This document shows positions 19,360-28,384 of a stretch of DNA of 64,000 nucleotides, piece by piece. Position 1 is the first letter of the stretch. Each line of letters begins with the position of its first letter. The notes beneath the pieces were generated by a model. That model ran no database searches, was not told the DNA's origin, and was given only the letters and a program-made list of their open reading frames with translations. The stretch covers positions 113,801 to 177,800 of the forward strand of contig NZ_JAKNHJ010000002.1 of the NCBI RefSeq assembly GCF_022133705.1. The letters run 5' to 3'. The position numbers and the translations under genes were made by a program. Source of the DNA: Varibaculum cambriense. Lineage in GTDB: Bacteria; Actinomycetota; Actinomycetes; Actinomycetales; Actinomycetaceae.

Positions 19360-20493
19360 TTGGAGTTCTCACTAAATGAAGATCAACAGATTATGGTTGA
19401 TGCTTTTCGCGAAGTGATGGAATCTAGGAATTGGGAAACCTATTTTCATGAATGCGACGAGACCCATACCTACCCCGAAGAATGGGTCAATGCTATTTGT
19501 GAGGTTGGTTTTGATCGAATAACGATTCCCGAAGAGTACGACGGCCTAGGTTTGGACTGGGTAACCATGACCGCGGCCTATGAGGAACTGGGGCGCTTGG
19601 GTGGCCCCACTTACGTCCTCTACCAGTTACCGGCGTTAGAAACCGTTTTGAAAAACGGTACCGACGAGCAAAAAGAAGCTGTTCTTGCCTTCTTAGGTAC
19701 CGGCAAACAAGTGCTGAACTATGCGATGACTGAACCGTCAGCAGGCTCGTCTTTTGAAGATATGCGAACCACCTACACTCGCCGTGATGGGAAAATTTAC
19801 CTAAATGGTCATAAGACTTTCCAGACCTCGGGAATGCACGTCCCCTACATGGTTGTCATGGCACGTGACAGTGAGGACAGCAGCAAGTACACGGAGTGGT
19901 TTGTAGATATGGCGAAATCTGGCATAACCAAGGAGCCACTAGAAAAGCTAGGCCTCCGTATGGATTCATGTGCCGAGATATACCTCGAAAACGTGGAACT
20001 AGAGGAGTCCGATAGGTTTGGAGAGGAGGGCGGTGCCTTCCGCCGCGTAGTAGGTGATTTTAACCTAGAGCGTTTCTTGGTTGCCTTAACGAATTACGGA
20101 ACCGCTTATTGTGCCTATGAGGATGCGGCTCGTTATGCTAATCAACGAGAGCAGGGCGGGAGAGCAATTGGAAAGTACCAGTTGGTTCAACTGAAGTTTG
20201 CTGACATGAAAGTAAAACTAACCAACATGAGAAATATGCTCTATGAAATTGCCTGGCGTCACGATCAAGGTTTACTCGGTCGCGGCGAGGGCTCAATGGC
20301 AAAGTACTACTGCTCGCACGCGGCATTTGAAGTGGTAGATGAGGCTTTGCAGGTGCTGGCGGGAATAGGTATCGCAGGAGAGCATCGGGTGCAGCGGTTC
20401 TGGCGTGATTTGCGGGTAGACCGGGTCTCTGGCGGAACCGACGAAATGATGATTCTGGACACCGCCTTTATGGCGCTGCGTCCTTACCGCTAG
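19360..20493 (+). CDS. caiA: CaiA-like acyl-CoA dehydrogenase (crotonobetainyl-CoA reductase family)
   Basis: A 377-residue flavin acyl-CoA dehydrogenase that matches E. coli CaiA along its whole length from memory, for example [39 protein letters not shown] and [13 protein letters not shown]. CaiA reduces crotonobetainyl-CoA to gamma-butyrobetainyl-CoA with electrons from ETF. The loop that holds the catalytic Glu in MCAD-type enzymes reads SGGTDEM here, as I recall it also does in CaiA. It has a TTG start, with AAAGGAGAGAG upstream. It is followed 9 bp later by the caiB-like gene. The family is secure; the natural substrate may be an analogue of crotonobetaine. Confidence 0.9.
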   Translation: MEFSLNEDQQIMVDAFREVMESRNWETYFHECDETHTYPEEWVNAICEVGFDRITIPEEYDGLGLDWVTMTAAYEELGRLGGPTYVLYQLPALETVLKNGTDEQKEAVLAFLGTGKQVLNYAMTEPSAGSSFEDMRTTYTRRDGKIYLNGHKTFQTSGMHVPYMVVMARDSEDSSKYTEWFVDMAKSGITKEPLEKLGLRMDSCAEIYLENVELEESDRFGEEGGAFRRVVGDFNLERFLVALTNYGTAYCAYEDAARYANQREQGGRAIGKYQLVQLKFADMKVKLTNMRNMLYEIAWRHDQGLLGRGEGSMAKYYCSHAAFEVVDEALQVLAGIGIAGEHRVQRFWRDLRVDRVSGGTDEMMILDTAFMALRPYR

Positions 20494-20502
20494 GGGGCAG
20501 AG

Positions 20503-21714
20503 ATGAACACGGATAAGCCTTCATTCGGAGCGCTTGATGATGTCAGGGTGTTGTACTCTGCAGTCGAAATTGCCGCGCCAACTGCCGCGGCAATAATGGG
20601 CGAGTGGGGAGCGGATGTGACCTGGATGGAGAATATCTGGACTGGTGACTCCATGCGGGACACCAAGTGGGTCAAGGAAATGGAACGGCGAAATATGCGT
20701 TCTCTTTCTATCCATCCCTTTACTTACGAAGGTAAAGAGGTACTCGTACGGCTGATAAAAGACACCGATATTTTTATCGAGGCCTCTAAAGGTCCCGTGT
20801 GGAAGCGTAAAGGGATTACCGATGAGCAGCTGTGGGAGGTTAATCCGTCTCTAGTTATCGTGCACGTATCAGGGTTTGGTCAGTGGGGTGACTCATCGAG
20901 AATTAATGCCGCTGCCTATGATCTCACGGTTGCTGCTTATGCCGGTTTGATCGCGCAAAATGGAAGCCCCGAACAGCCTATGAACATAGCACCCTACGGT
21001 GCCGACTACTTTAATGCGTTGATGATTATCTCTGCCAGTCTGGCAGCCTTGCACAAATCCCGTTTAACCGGGCAGGGGGAAAGCATTGATGTAGCCATGT
21101 ACGAAACGATTTTGCGTGTTGGTAGCTATTACATGATGGATTACCTAAATGAAGGGATAACTTATCCCCGACCTGGTGCCCGTCATCAAAACCTTTGTGC
21201 TATTGGTGAGTGGGAATGTAAAGATGGTTTCATCGGCCTTTGTGTATACGGGGTGCCGCAGAATAAGTATCTGCTCGAGACTATCGGCCTGGGAGATCTC
21301 TGGGGTACCGATGACTATCCCGAGGACACCTCTGCCTTGTGGCTGGACAGTCCGCAGGCTGATTTGATTCAGCGAAAGTTAGAGGAATATCTGAAAACGC
21401 AGTCCAAGTTCGAGGTTGAAAAGGACTTTTCGGCACACAAGATTGCGGCACAGGTGGTTAATGAATTCGATGATCTACTTAGGGAATCTCATGTCAAGGA
21501 CAGAGAGTGTTTCATCGAATGGGACAACGCGCAAGGAAAGAGGGTCAAGGGACTGAATACTTTCCCGAAGTTTACTAATAATCCTGGGGGTTTCTGGCGA
21601 CCGATGCCTGCGTTGGGTGCCGATTCCAGAGATGTATTGGAACGTGCCGGATTCAGCGCGGAAGATATTGAGCGTTTTAAAGAGTCCGGCAATATTAGAT
21701 TCGATGGGGAGTGA
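20503..21714 (+). CDS. caiB: CaiB-like CoA-transferase (class III)
   Basis: A 403-residue family III CoA-transferase that moves CoA between the product and incoming substrate. CaiB hallmarks include DIFIEASKGP, KGITDEQLW, HVSGFGQWG, GESIDVAMYE, MMDYLNEG and PKFTNNPGGFWRPMP. The catalytic aspartate is Asp168 in APYGADYF, matching Asp169 of E. coli CaiB. The C-terminal part ends in the usual RAGFSAEDIERF helix. It is tightly spaced after caiA and its stop overlaps the proposed caiC start, so the three are co-translated. The residues around the carnitine-binding pocket were not compared, so the substrate remains open. Confidence 0.9.
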   Translation: MNTDKPSFGALDDVRVLYSAVEIAAPTAAAIMGEWGADVTWMENIWTGDSMRDTKWVKEMERRNMRSLSIHPFTYEGKEVLVRLIKDTDIFIEASKGPVWKRKGITDEQLWEVNPSLVIVHVSGFGQWGDSSRINAAAYDLTVAAYAGLIAQNGSPEQPMNIAPYGADYFNALMIISASLAALHKSRLTGQGESIDVAMYETILRVGSYYMMDYLNEGITYPRPGARHQNLCAIGEWECKDGFIGLCVYGVPQNKYLLETIGLGDLWGTDDYPEDTSALWLDSPQADLIQRKLEEYLKTQSKFEVEKDFSAHKIAAQVVNEFDDLLRESHVKDRECFIEWDNAQGKRVKGLNTFPKFTNNPGGFWRPMPALGADSRDVLERAGFSAEDIERFKESGNIRFDGE

Positions 21715-23284
21715 AGAGGACGCGCCCAACGTTATAGGTGGGCGTAATCATTCGGCTATGTTTGACACCGCTAAGAATACGACGATTAGGGATCTGTGGC
21801 GACGGCAGTGCGCCACCTTCCCTGATCGTCCTTTCTTAGTATTTGTCAATACGGATACCCAGGAATGCGTCACCTACAGCTATCAAGATTTTGACCACCT
21901 TACGGAGCAATTTGCGGCTTTACTTGCCGAACGGGGATTACGAAAGGGAGATCGCTTGTGCGTCTACCTGGATAACTGTGTTGAATTCCTGGTCGCGCTA
22001 CTTGCTGCCCCCAAAATTGGGGTGGTTATCGTACCGGTAAATGCAGCTTCGACAGTTAAAGAGTATCTTTACATCGTTAATAAAACTCGGCCACGTCTGG
22101 TACTTACGAGACAAGATTGCTATCGACAAGCAGGGCTCCCCGATTTTTCGCCTCCGGCTATCCTAGTTGACGATCCTGGCGAGGGGTCTTTCCTACGTGA
22201 GCTGCAAAAATCTAATAAGACGGTGCCAACATCAGAGATTGAGCCCCTTGATCTCTGGGAAATCATGTTCACTTCCGGTACCACTTCGTCCCCTAAAGGA
22301 GTAATGCTCACCAACGCCAATGCAGTTTTTTCTGGTCTGTATGTCAATTGGGAGTTGAGTATGACTTGTCGAGATCGCTACCTGACTTCGATGGTGGTTT
22401 CTCATGTCAACTTCCAACTTTCGGCGCTAGCCCCAGTAATCACTGCTGGTGCCACATTGGTCTTACAATCTCGCTACTCCGCAAAACGCTTTTGGGAGGA
22501 AGCCCGGATCCGCCACGCTACCTTAGCGCAGGGTATGGCCATGATTGTGCGGACAATGCTCCGACAGCCGAAGAAGTTGGAAGAGCAGAACCACTGTGTG
22601 CGAGAAATGCACTATTTTCTACCCATATCGATTGGGGAAAAACAAGAATTTTGTGCCCGATTTGGGGTGAGTTTATTTAATAACTACGGATTAACTGAAA
22701 GTCTAGTGGGGGTAATTACGGATTCGCCTCACGCAGAGCGACGCTGGCCCTCGATTGGCAAAGTAGGTCCTACTTATCAGGTGCGTTTAGTGGACTCACA
22801 GGGGGAGGACAATCCAGGTAAAGAGGGCGGAAGCATTGAAATTCACGGAACTCCGGGAATCAATTTGATGGCAGGCTACTGGGAGGATCCACAAGCAACC
22901 AGGCGAGTGCTTTCCGAGGACGGATGGTTAAGAACTGATGACTACGCTTTACAAGACCGGGATGGGTGGTATTACTTCCTCGGGCGGGACTCGGATCTTA
23001 TAAAACGAGGCGGGGAAAATGTATCCGCGGCAGAAGTAGAAAATGTATTGATGCAATGCCCGGGGGTACAGCAAGCGGCAGTTATTGGGGTTCCCGATAG
23101 TATTCGAGACCAGGCTATCAAGGCTTTTGTTGTATTGGAGTCTGGTGTCAAATATAGCCAAGCGGAAATTATCAGTTTCGCGCAAGAAAATCTTTCATAT
23201 TACAAAGTTCCCAGTTCTGTGGAATTTCGCAGGGAACTCCCGCAAGGAAAATACGGCAAAGTTGCAAAGAATAAGTTGGCCTAA
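21704..23284 (+). CDS. caiC: CaiC-like acyl-CoA ligase (betaine-CoA ligase family)
   Basis: An adenylate-forming acyl-CoA synthetase of about 526 residues, resembling E. coli CaiC throughout. The AMP-binding motif is FTSGTTSSPKGVML, then NNYGLTESLVGVI, the GWLRTDDYA aspartate, DLIKRGGENVSAAEVEN and the catalytic lysine region LPQGKYGKVAKNKL. It activates the substrate with ATP and CoA to prime the CaiB cycle. The ATG at 21704 overlaps the caiB end and suits translational coupling; ATG 21758 would give an N terminus closer to E. coli CaiC. Neither has a strong ribosome site. The motif TDDYA replaces the more usual TGD. Confidence 0.88.
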   Translation: MGSEEDAPNVIGGRNHSAMFDTAKNTTIRDLWRRQCATFPDRPFLVFVNTDTQECVTYSYQDFDHLTEQFAALLAERGLRKGDRLCVYLDNCVEFLVALLAAPKIGVVIVPVNAASTVKEYLYIVNKTRPRLVLTRQDCYRQAGLPDFSPPAILVDDPGEGSFLRELQKSNKTVPTSEIEPLDLWEIMFTSGTTSSPKGVMLTNANAVFSGLYVNWELSMTCRDRYLTSMVVSHVNFQLSALAPVITAGATLVLQSRYSAKRFWEEARIRHATLAQGMAMIVRTMLRQPKKLEEQNHCVREMHYFLPISIGEKQEFCARFGVSLFNNYGLTESLVGVITDSPHAERRWPSIGKVGPTYQVRLVDSQGEDNPGKEGGSIEIHGTPGINLMAGYWEDPQATRRVLSEDGWLRTDDYALQDRDGWYYFLGRDSDLIKRGGENVSAAEVENVLMQCPGVQQAAVIGVPDSIRDQAIKAFVVLESGVKYSQAEIISFAQENLSYYKVPSSVEFRRELPQGKYGKVAKNKLA

Positions 23285-23305
23285 AAGCAAATTCAAAGGA
23301 GAATC

Positions 23306-24184
23306 ATGGCTCGTATAAAAACAGAAATGGTAGGCAAAGAGTTCGGTCCCTTCATTCGGGACTACAATTTCCGTGATCTTGAGTTATTCGCCTTAGGATG
23401 CGGAGCAGGTATCGATGGAAAAGAAGGACTGGAATATTTAAACGAGGGCGATCCCCGTTCACCCAAGCTAAAAGTACTTCCCATGTTCGGAGCAATGTTG
23501 ATTGTCGATCAAGAGATAACTCGCACTATCGATTATGGGTATAACTATGCCGGATCTTTGCATTGGGGTTTTGATATTCGCTTCGAGCAGCCAATCACCA
23601 AAATGTCCGACCGCTTAGAAACTAGAGTGGTGCTGCAAGGGCTCTTTGATCGGGGTGAAGGTAGAGGTTTACTAGCTCAACATGTAGGAAGAACCTATGA
23701 CTCAGACGGTAACCTTCTTTTCACTAATGAGTCCTGGGATTGCCTAATTTATGACGGTGGCTGGGGTGGCCCGAAAGCACCAAAAGACTTGGTTGAGATG
23801 CCCGAGCGTCCTGCCGATATCGAAGTTACGGAACGCATTCCCGAAAACCAAGCTCTGATCTATCGACTTTCTGGTGACTGGCATCCGCAACACATTGACT
23901 GGGAGTATGCCAAGGAGAACGGGCAGCCGCGTCCTATTTTGCATGCAATCTCATATGCCGGTATGGTCATGCGCCATGCCATTGCGCAATATTTCCCAGG
24001 AGAACCAGACAGGATAACTCGCTTCAAGACGAGGATTACCAGTCCCGTACTTCCAGGACAAGTTCTGAAGACTCAATTGTGGCAGGTAGGATCCGGAGAG
24101 TTGAGATTCCGTCTCGTTGATGAGGATGCCAAAACTACCGGAGCAAAACCCCATTTGAACTGGGGAATTATTGAGTTTAAGTAA
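23306..24184 (+). CDS. MaoC-like double-hotdog enoyl-CoA hydratase
   Basis: A 292-residue hydratase of the MFE-2/MaoC (R-specific enoyl-CoA hydratase) type. The C-terminal hotdog has the catalytic motif DWHPQHID, giving Asp191 and His196, followed by PRPILHAISYAGM as in peroxisomal hydratase 2. The N-terminal hotdog, from about residue 55, is the degenerate substrate-binding half. It has an AAAGGAG site and is the last gene of the + strand run. In E. coli the matching step, hydration of crotonobetainyl-CoA to carnitinyl-CoA, is done by the unrelated crotonase CaiD, so this looks like a non-homologous replacement. Confidence 0.85.
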   Translation: MARIKTEMVGKEFGPFIRDYNFRDLELFALGCGAGIDGKEGLEYLNEGDPRSPKLKVLPMFGAMLIVDQEITRTIDYGYNYAGSLHWGFDIRFEQPITKMSDRLETRVVLQGLFDRGEGRGLLAQHVGRTYDSDGNLLFTNESWDCLIYDGGWGGPKAPKDLVEMPERPADIEVTERIPENQALIYRLSGDWHPQHIDWEYAKENGQPRPILHAISYAGMVMRHAIAQYFPGEPDRITRFKTRITSPVLPGQVLKTQLWQVGSGELRFRLVDEDAKTTGAKPHLNWGIIEFK

Positions 24185-24212
24185 GAAAGGGTGTCGATGA
24201 TCGGGAGTCGTG

Positions 24213-24239
24213 TTCCCGGGTAGGAATCTATCCCGGGAA
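24213..24239. terminator. Bidirectional hairpin between maoC-like and tetR genes
   Basis: TTCCCGGG at 24213-24220 and CCCGGGAA at 24232-24239 form a perfect 8-bp stem in the 60-bp gap between convergent stops. Outer GTGTCG (24191) and CGACAC (24247) could extend it. Its place between convergent genes suits two-way termination. Confidence 0.55.
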
Positions 24240-24244
24240 ACTGG

Positions 24245-24877
24245 CTACGACACTAGGCGGCGATTATGGTCGGAATGGAGGTCTGAATGCAAGGAAAGTT
24301 GGTCAGATACCACAGACTCTGCGTATTCGCGGAACTCGGTTTTGAAGCAATCAATATTTGCAGGATCCAAGCAAAAAGCTCGCATCAGAACCGAGCCCTC
24401 AACTGCATCCAACAAACGAGTGATCGACTGGTCACCGGGAATAATTCCTGCTTGTTTAAACTTCCACAGTTTGCTGCGCAGCTGAGAAATCGGTTGATCG
24501 TAGGTAATCGAATGAATCTTGGCGATCACCGGTTGATCGCTGGAAGCCATTTCCACAAAGATTCGGCGCACGGCCTGGGAAGATTGGCCAAAATAGAGAT
24601 CCAGTCGGTACTCAATTTCATCTAAAAGGAGGTCTTGGACGGTGTCACCAGTAGGAACGTGTTCGCTAACTAGGTGCTCGAACGCGGAAATCAGCAGGGT
24701 TTCGCGGTTACGGAAGCGGTTGTACATGGTGGATTTTCCTACGCCAGCTTCTTTTGCCACCTGGGTAAGATTGAAACCCGCCCACCCAGATTGTCCATAT
24801 ACCGTTAGGGCAGCGCGAAGAATTTTTCCATCAGCAAGTGTGTCGCGGGGGCGACCTATCTGGGGCTTCGGTGTCAC
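24245..24877 (-). CDS. TetR family transcriptional regulator
   Basis: A 210-residue regulator. The N-terminal helix-turn-helix is NLTQVAKEAGVGKSTMYNRF at about residues 32-51, followed by a ligand-binding domain without recognisable specificity. The start is set at GTG 24877 because GAGGAGG lies 5 nt upstream; the much longer open frame upstream overlaps the fixA promoter. The gene sits between the cai-like and fix-like operons and is divergent from fixA, so it probably controls one or both in response to a substrate or CoA ester. Confidence 0.88.
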   Translation of the reverse strand: MTPKPQIGRPRDTLADGKILRAALTVYGQSGWAGFNLTQVAKEAGVGKSTMYNRFRNRETLLISAFEHLVSEHVPTGDTVQDLLLDEIEYRLDLYFGQSSQAVRRIFVEMASSDQPVIAKIHSITYDQPISQLRSKLWKFKQAGIIPGDQSITRLLDAVEGSVLMRAFCLDPANIDCFKTEFREYAESVVSDQLSLHSDLHSDHNRRLVS

Positions 24878-25071
24878 CAGATCCTCCTCAAAATGGCTAG
24901 CTACCCTCACCGTAGCACAGGAAATGCACATTCTGGCGGAAAAAAATTTTATTACCAAACTAATTGTAAAAACGAAAAACCCGCGATGCAAGAGCGAGGT
25001 AGCAGTGTCATTAGACGGGCTTTCCCGTAGGCATGCCGTCGCGAAAGCATCACCTATGGAAGGAGAAAAAC

Positions 25072-25833
25072 GTGAGTATTGTAGTTGCGTATAAATACGC
25101 GGCAAATCCACAAGATGCACTGGTAAAACCCGATGGAGAAGTTGATTGGAGCCGGGTAAAACCAGCACTTTCAGATTATGATCCGGTAGCGATAACTGTC
25201 GGACGTAGTCTAGCTGACGCCCTAGACACTACTTTGGTGGGGATTTCTGTCGGAGGGGAGAGCGTAGCTTCGTCTATGGCAAAGAAGACTGCGTTATCTC
25301 GGGGACTAGACAGTGCGCTGGTAGTAGCTGACGCGGCTACCGCAAGCTGGAATGCGAGTAAAACAGCATCTGCTCTGGCTGAACTGGTTGGCAAAGTGTC
25401 CGATGTGAAACTAGTGATAACCGGAGACTCCTCAATTGATGAGGGATCCCGGATAACCTCTGCTCTGATTGCTGGCTATTTGGGTTGGCCCTGTTTTCAA
25501 GACGTGTGTGCCGTAGAACCTGCAGGAGCTGGTTATCGCGTAAGTCAGATTGTAGCTGGAGGCGTAAAAGTTCTGGAGGTTTCCACTCCCGCAGTGTTGG
25601 CGATGAGCTCGGATGCGGCAGCGGTAAAACCACCTGCGATGCGGGAGGTGTTAGCTGCTAATAAGAAACCTCTCGAGGTTGTTCCGGTATCAGACCTGAA
25701 CATTGTCTCTGTTGAGCAAGAGATCGTCGGCTCGAGCAAACCTGAATCTAGGATGCGTAAACAGCAAATCTTCTCTGGCGAGAATGCAGCTTCCGAGTTG
25801 ATCACCGCACTACACTCCGAGAACGTCCTTTAG
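25072..25833 (+). CDS. fixA: Electron transfer flavoprotein beta subunit, FixA-like
   Basis: A 253-residue ETF beta-type protein. It forms a heterodimer with the next gene product, binds adenine nucleotide/FAD, and carries electrons to the CaiA-like enzyme. The family pattern is clear: VVAYKYAANPQD, then DYDPVAITVGRSLAD, the glycine-rich SVGGESVASSMAKKTALSRGLD, and VAGGVKVLEVSTPAVLAMSS. The start is GTG 25072, with AAGGAG 6 nt upstream, rather than the ATG at 25033. About 195 bp separate it from the divergent tetR start, and this gap must hold both promoters. It is followed 15 bp later by fixB. Confidence 0.9.
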   Translation: MSIVVAYKYAANPQDALVKPDGEVDWSRVKPALSDYDPVAITVGRSLADALDTTLVGISVGGESVASSMAKKTALSRGLDSALVVADAATASWNASKTASALAELVGKVSDVKLVITGDSSIDEGSRITSALIAGYLGWPCFQDVCAVEPAGAGYRVSQIVAGGVKVLEVSTPAVLAMSSDAAAVKPPAMREVLAANKKPLEVVPVSDLNIVSVEQEIVGSSKPESRMRKQQIFSGENAASELITALHSENVL

Positions 25834-25848
25834 GAAAGGAAAAAGAAA

Positions 25849-26718
25849 ATGTCTGATACCTGGATTATCGCTGAAGACGGCGCGATTTCGGCGCTGGTAG
25901 AAATTGGAAAGAACTACGGCGGAAAAACAAATGTGGTACTGGTAGGAGATGCCGAAATTAAGGGTGTAGATCGGGTAATTCGTATTCCCAAAACGCCCGA
26001 TCAGCCGGTAGAAACGTTAGCTCCGGCAGTGGTGGCTAGCCTGCGACCTGAGTCAGAAGACATTATCCTGGCCGGCAATACTCCCGGCTCGCGGGTGCTA
26101 GCGGGAGCAGTAGCGGCAAAACTTGGAGTTCCAATATTTTTCGGGCTGCAAACAATTAGCCCGGGTGAAATAACTGTTTCCCGCTACGGGGGAATAACTT
26201 TGCAAACCTTCCGAATCAATGGATCGGTTGTGGCGGTAGTGGATGGGGGAACTGAAACCGAAGGAGATACCCCAATCCTCGAGGAGGGATCTACAGCTGC
26301 TTACGACGTTAAAGTTGTTTCGGTAGACAAATCCGAGAGTGTAAAAACTCCTTTGGGGGCGGCGCGCAGAGTTGTTTCTGCTGGTAGAGGTTTTAAGAAT
26401 GCTGAAGACTTAAAGCTACTAGCGCAGTTCGCAGATTCAATAGGTGCTGAGGTTGCCTGTTCGCGGCCGCTTGCCGAAGGTGCTGGTTGGTTGGAACGTG
26501 ACCGGTATGTAGGAATCTCTGGGCAGCATATTAGCCCCGAGTTGTATATCGCTGTGGGAATTTCAGGGCAACTCCAGCACACTGCTGGGATGTCTAATGC
26601 TGCTACCGTGGTAGTTATTAACAGTGACGAGCGGGCTCCCTTCTTCAAACAGGCAGACTACGGTATTGTGGGAGATCTGTACGAGGTAATACCCGCCCTG
26701 ACGGAGGCAGCGAGATAA
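25849..26718 (+). CDS. fixB: Electron transfer flavoprotein alpha subunit, FixB-like
   Basis: A 289-residue ETF alpha subunit, which binds FAD and pairs with FixA. The C-terminal FAD domain is typical: VSAGRGFKNAEDLKLLAQFA, EVACSRPLAEGAGWLERDRYVG, then SPELYIAVGISGQLQHTAGM and VVVINSDERAPFFKQADYGIVGD. The N-terminal domain is somewhat short for the family. It lies 15 bp after fixA and 3 bp before fixC, so the set is one operon. Together FixAB should hand electrons to the CaiA-like reductase or take them from it. Confidence 0.92.
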   Translation: MSDTWIIAEDGAISALVEIGKNYGGKTNVVLVGDAEIKGVDRVIRIPKTPDQPVETLAPAVVASLRPESEDIILAGNTPGSRVLAGAVAAKLGVPIFFGLQTISPGEITVSRYGGITLQTFRINGSVVAVVDGGTETEGDTPILEEGSTAAYDVKVVSVDKSESVKTPLGAARRVVSAGRGFKNAEDLKLLAQFADSIGAEVACSRPLAEGAGWLERDRYVGISGQHISPELYIAVGISGQLQHTAGMSNAATVVVINSDERAPFFKQADYGIVGDLYEVIPALTEAAR

Positions 26719-26721
26719 AAC

Positions 26722-28017
26722 ATGAGTGTGGAATACGATTTCGATGTCATCATCGTAGGTGGCGGCGTCGCCGGAACGGTATGTGCCTACCTTTTAGCAA
26801 AAGAGGATCACCAGGTCTTGTTGATTGAGCGCGGCTCGGAAGTGGGGGCTAAGAACCTTTCGGGCGGGGTGTTCTACTGCCAGGTAATGAACCAGATTTT
26901 CCCCGGCTTCATTGAAAAAGCCCCAGTTGAACGAAAAATCACCAAGAACATTCTTTCCTTCCTGAACCCGACCTCCGCCGTAAATATGGAGTATTGGGAT
27001 CAAAGGCTAACTGATCCGGTAAACGCGGTCAGCGTTCTGCGCGCCAAACTTGACCCTTGGCTGGCGGAGCAGGCAGAAGCAGCCGGTGCCACCATTATGC
27101 CAGGCATGAAAGTTGATGAACTGGTGCGCGAGGGCGGCAAATTCTGCGGAGTGCGTGCGGGAGAAGACACCGTATACGGCAAAATAATCGTGGCAGCAGA
27201 CGGGGTGAACTCCTTCCTCGCGCAATATGCCGGGATTCGCCCTAAAGAACCGCTGGGTCACCTGGGGGTGGGGGTAAAATCTGTTATCCAGCTAGGGGAA
27301 GAAACCCTGAAAGAACGCTTCAACCTGCAAGAGGGCGAGGGCGCGGCCTATCAAATGGTAGGGGACTGCACTCAAGGAGTAGCAGGCGGCGGCTTCCTGT
27401 ACACCAACCGGGATTCGGTTTCTATCGGGATCGTGGCGATGCTAGATGACCTGAAGAAAAAACAGTTATCTTCCTCTGAACTGCATGATCATTTCTTACA
27501 GCACCCCTATATCGAACCGTTCCTGCGCGGAGGAAAACTGCTCGAATATGGCTGCCATCTGGTAGCCGAGGGTGGTAAATCCATGCAACAAGGACTGGTA
27601 CATGACGGGCTGATTCTGATAGGCGACGCCGCCGGTTTCACCCTCAACACCGGGTTCACGATTCGGGGAATGGATTTGGCAGCCGGATCTGCCCAAGCCG
27701 CCGCCAGCGCCATTGATACCGCACTCAAAGCAGAAAACTATAGCGCGTCCTCGTTAAATAAATATCTGGAAAACTACCAGGCGTCTTTCGTTGGTAAAGA
27801 TATGGAAACTTTCGCGCGCGCGCCGCAGTTCCTACACAACCAGGAACTATACGGCCAGGTAGGACGGCTCGCGGCGGACGTGTTCCACGGGGTCTATAAC
27901 CTGGATACCACCCCGCGACAGCGGCTATTACCAGTGGCGCGGGCAGCGTTGAAGAAATCGCCACTGAGTATGCGCCGCCTGGTGAAGCTCGGTTTACAAG
28001 CAGTGAGGTCGATTTAA
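26722..28017 (+). CDS. fixC: FixC-like flavoprotein (ETF-quinone oxidoreductase family)
   Basis: A 431-residue FAD protein homologous to FixC and the flavin part of ETF:quinone oxidoreductase. The N-terminal dinucleotide fold is VIIVGGGVAGTVCAYLLA, followed by the GSEVGAKNLSGGVFY motif characteristic of FixC, and a second FAD motif GLILIGDAAGFTLNTGFTIRGMD. It passes electrons between the quinone pool or a reductant and FixAB, with the ferredoxin FixX. Its stop is one base before the fixX start. Compared with the enzymes upstream its codon use looks more like the chromosomal housekeeping genes. Confidence 0.92.
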   Translation: MSVEYDFDVIIVGGGVAGTVCAYLLAKEDHQVLLIERGSEVGAKNLSGGVFYCQVMNQIFPGFIEKAPVERKITKNILSFLNPTSAVNMEYWDQRLTDPVNAVSVLRAKLDPWLAEQAEAAGATIMPGMKVDELVREGGKFCGVRAGEDTVYGKIIVAADGVNSFLAQYAGIRPKEPLGHLGVGVKSVIQLGEETLKERFNLQEGEGAAYQMVGDCTQGVAGGGFLYTNRDSVSIGIVAMLDDLKKKQLSSSELHDHFLQHPYIEPFLRGGKLLEYGCHLVAEGGKSMQQGLVHDGLILIGDAAGFTLNTGFTIRGMDLAAGSAQAAASAIDTALKAENYSASSLNKYLENYQASFVGKDMETFARAPQFLHNQELYGQVGRLAADVFHGVYNLDTTPRQRLLPVARAALKKSPLSMRRLVKLGLQAVRSI

Positions 28018-28018
28018 A

Positions 28019-28315
28019 ATGACTGATTACCTTCCCGAATCCGTATCTGAGAGACTTAGCGCCAATATTTATGAGGTTGACGAAGAAGAATCCCATATCG
28101 TTATCGACCAAGAACTAGCGAAAGCCACGGACGCCGGCAAACTTCTAGAGCGCGTTTGCCCCGCTCATGTCTATACCGCCCGCGAGGACGGAACAGTCGA
28201 TATCGAATACGCCGCCTGCCTAGAATGTGGCACCTGCCTGGCAGTCGCTCCTCCCGGGGTGCTCAAATGGCGTTACCCGCGCTCCATGATGGGCATTAGT
28301 TACCGGGAGGGTTAA
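28019..28315 (+). CDS. fixX: FixX-like ferredoxin
   Basis: A 98-residue ferredoxin-like protein that partners FixC. Iron-sulfur ligands are visible as the single cysteine in RVCPAHVYT and the CLECGTC cluster (C-x2-C-x2-C). The ending LKWRYPRSMMGISYREG matches the conserved FixX tail. It is the last gene of fixABCX. No terminator is obvious in the 69 bp before the next gene. Confidence 0.92.
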   Translation: MTDYLPESVSERLSANIYEVDEEESHIVIDQELAKATDAGKLLERVCPAHVYTAREDGTVDIEYAACLECGTCLAVAPPGVLKWRYPRSMMGISYREG

Positions 28316-28384
28316 GTAATAGTAATCCGAAAGTAATCCCGCGGAAGTCGGATCGACTCGCAAAAAATAGTTATCCTTAAATGC

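Noticed and set aside
24878-25168. N-terminal extension of the TetR gene by 97 codons
   Set aside because: It would cover the divergent fixA promoter and start; GTG 24877 has an excellent GAGGAGG site and gives a normal TetR length.
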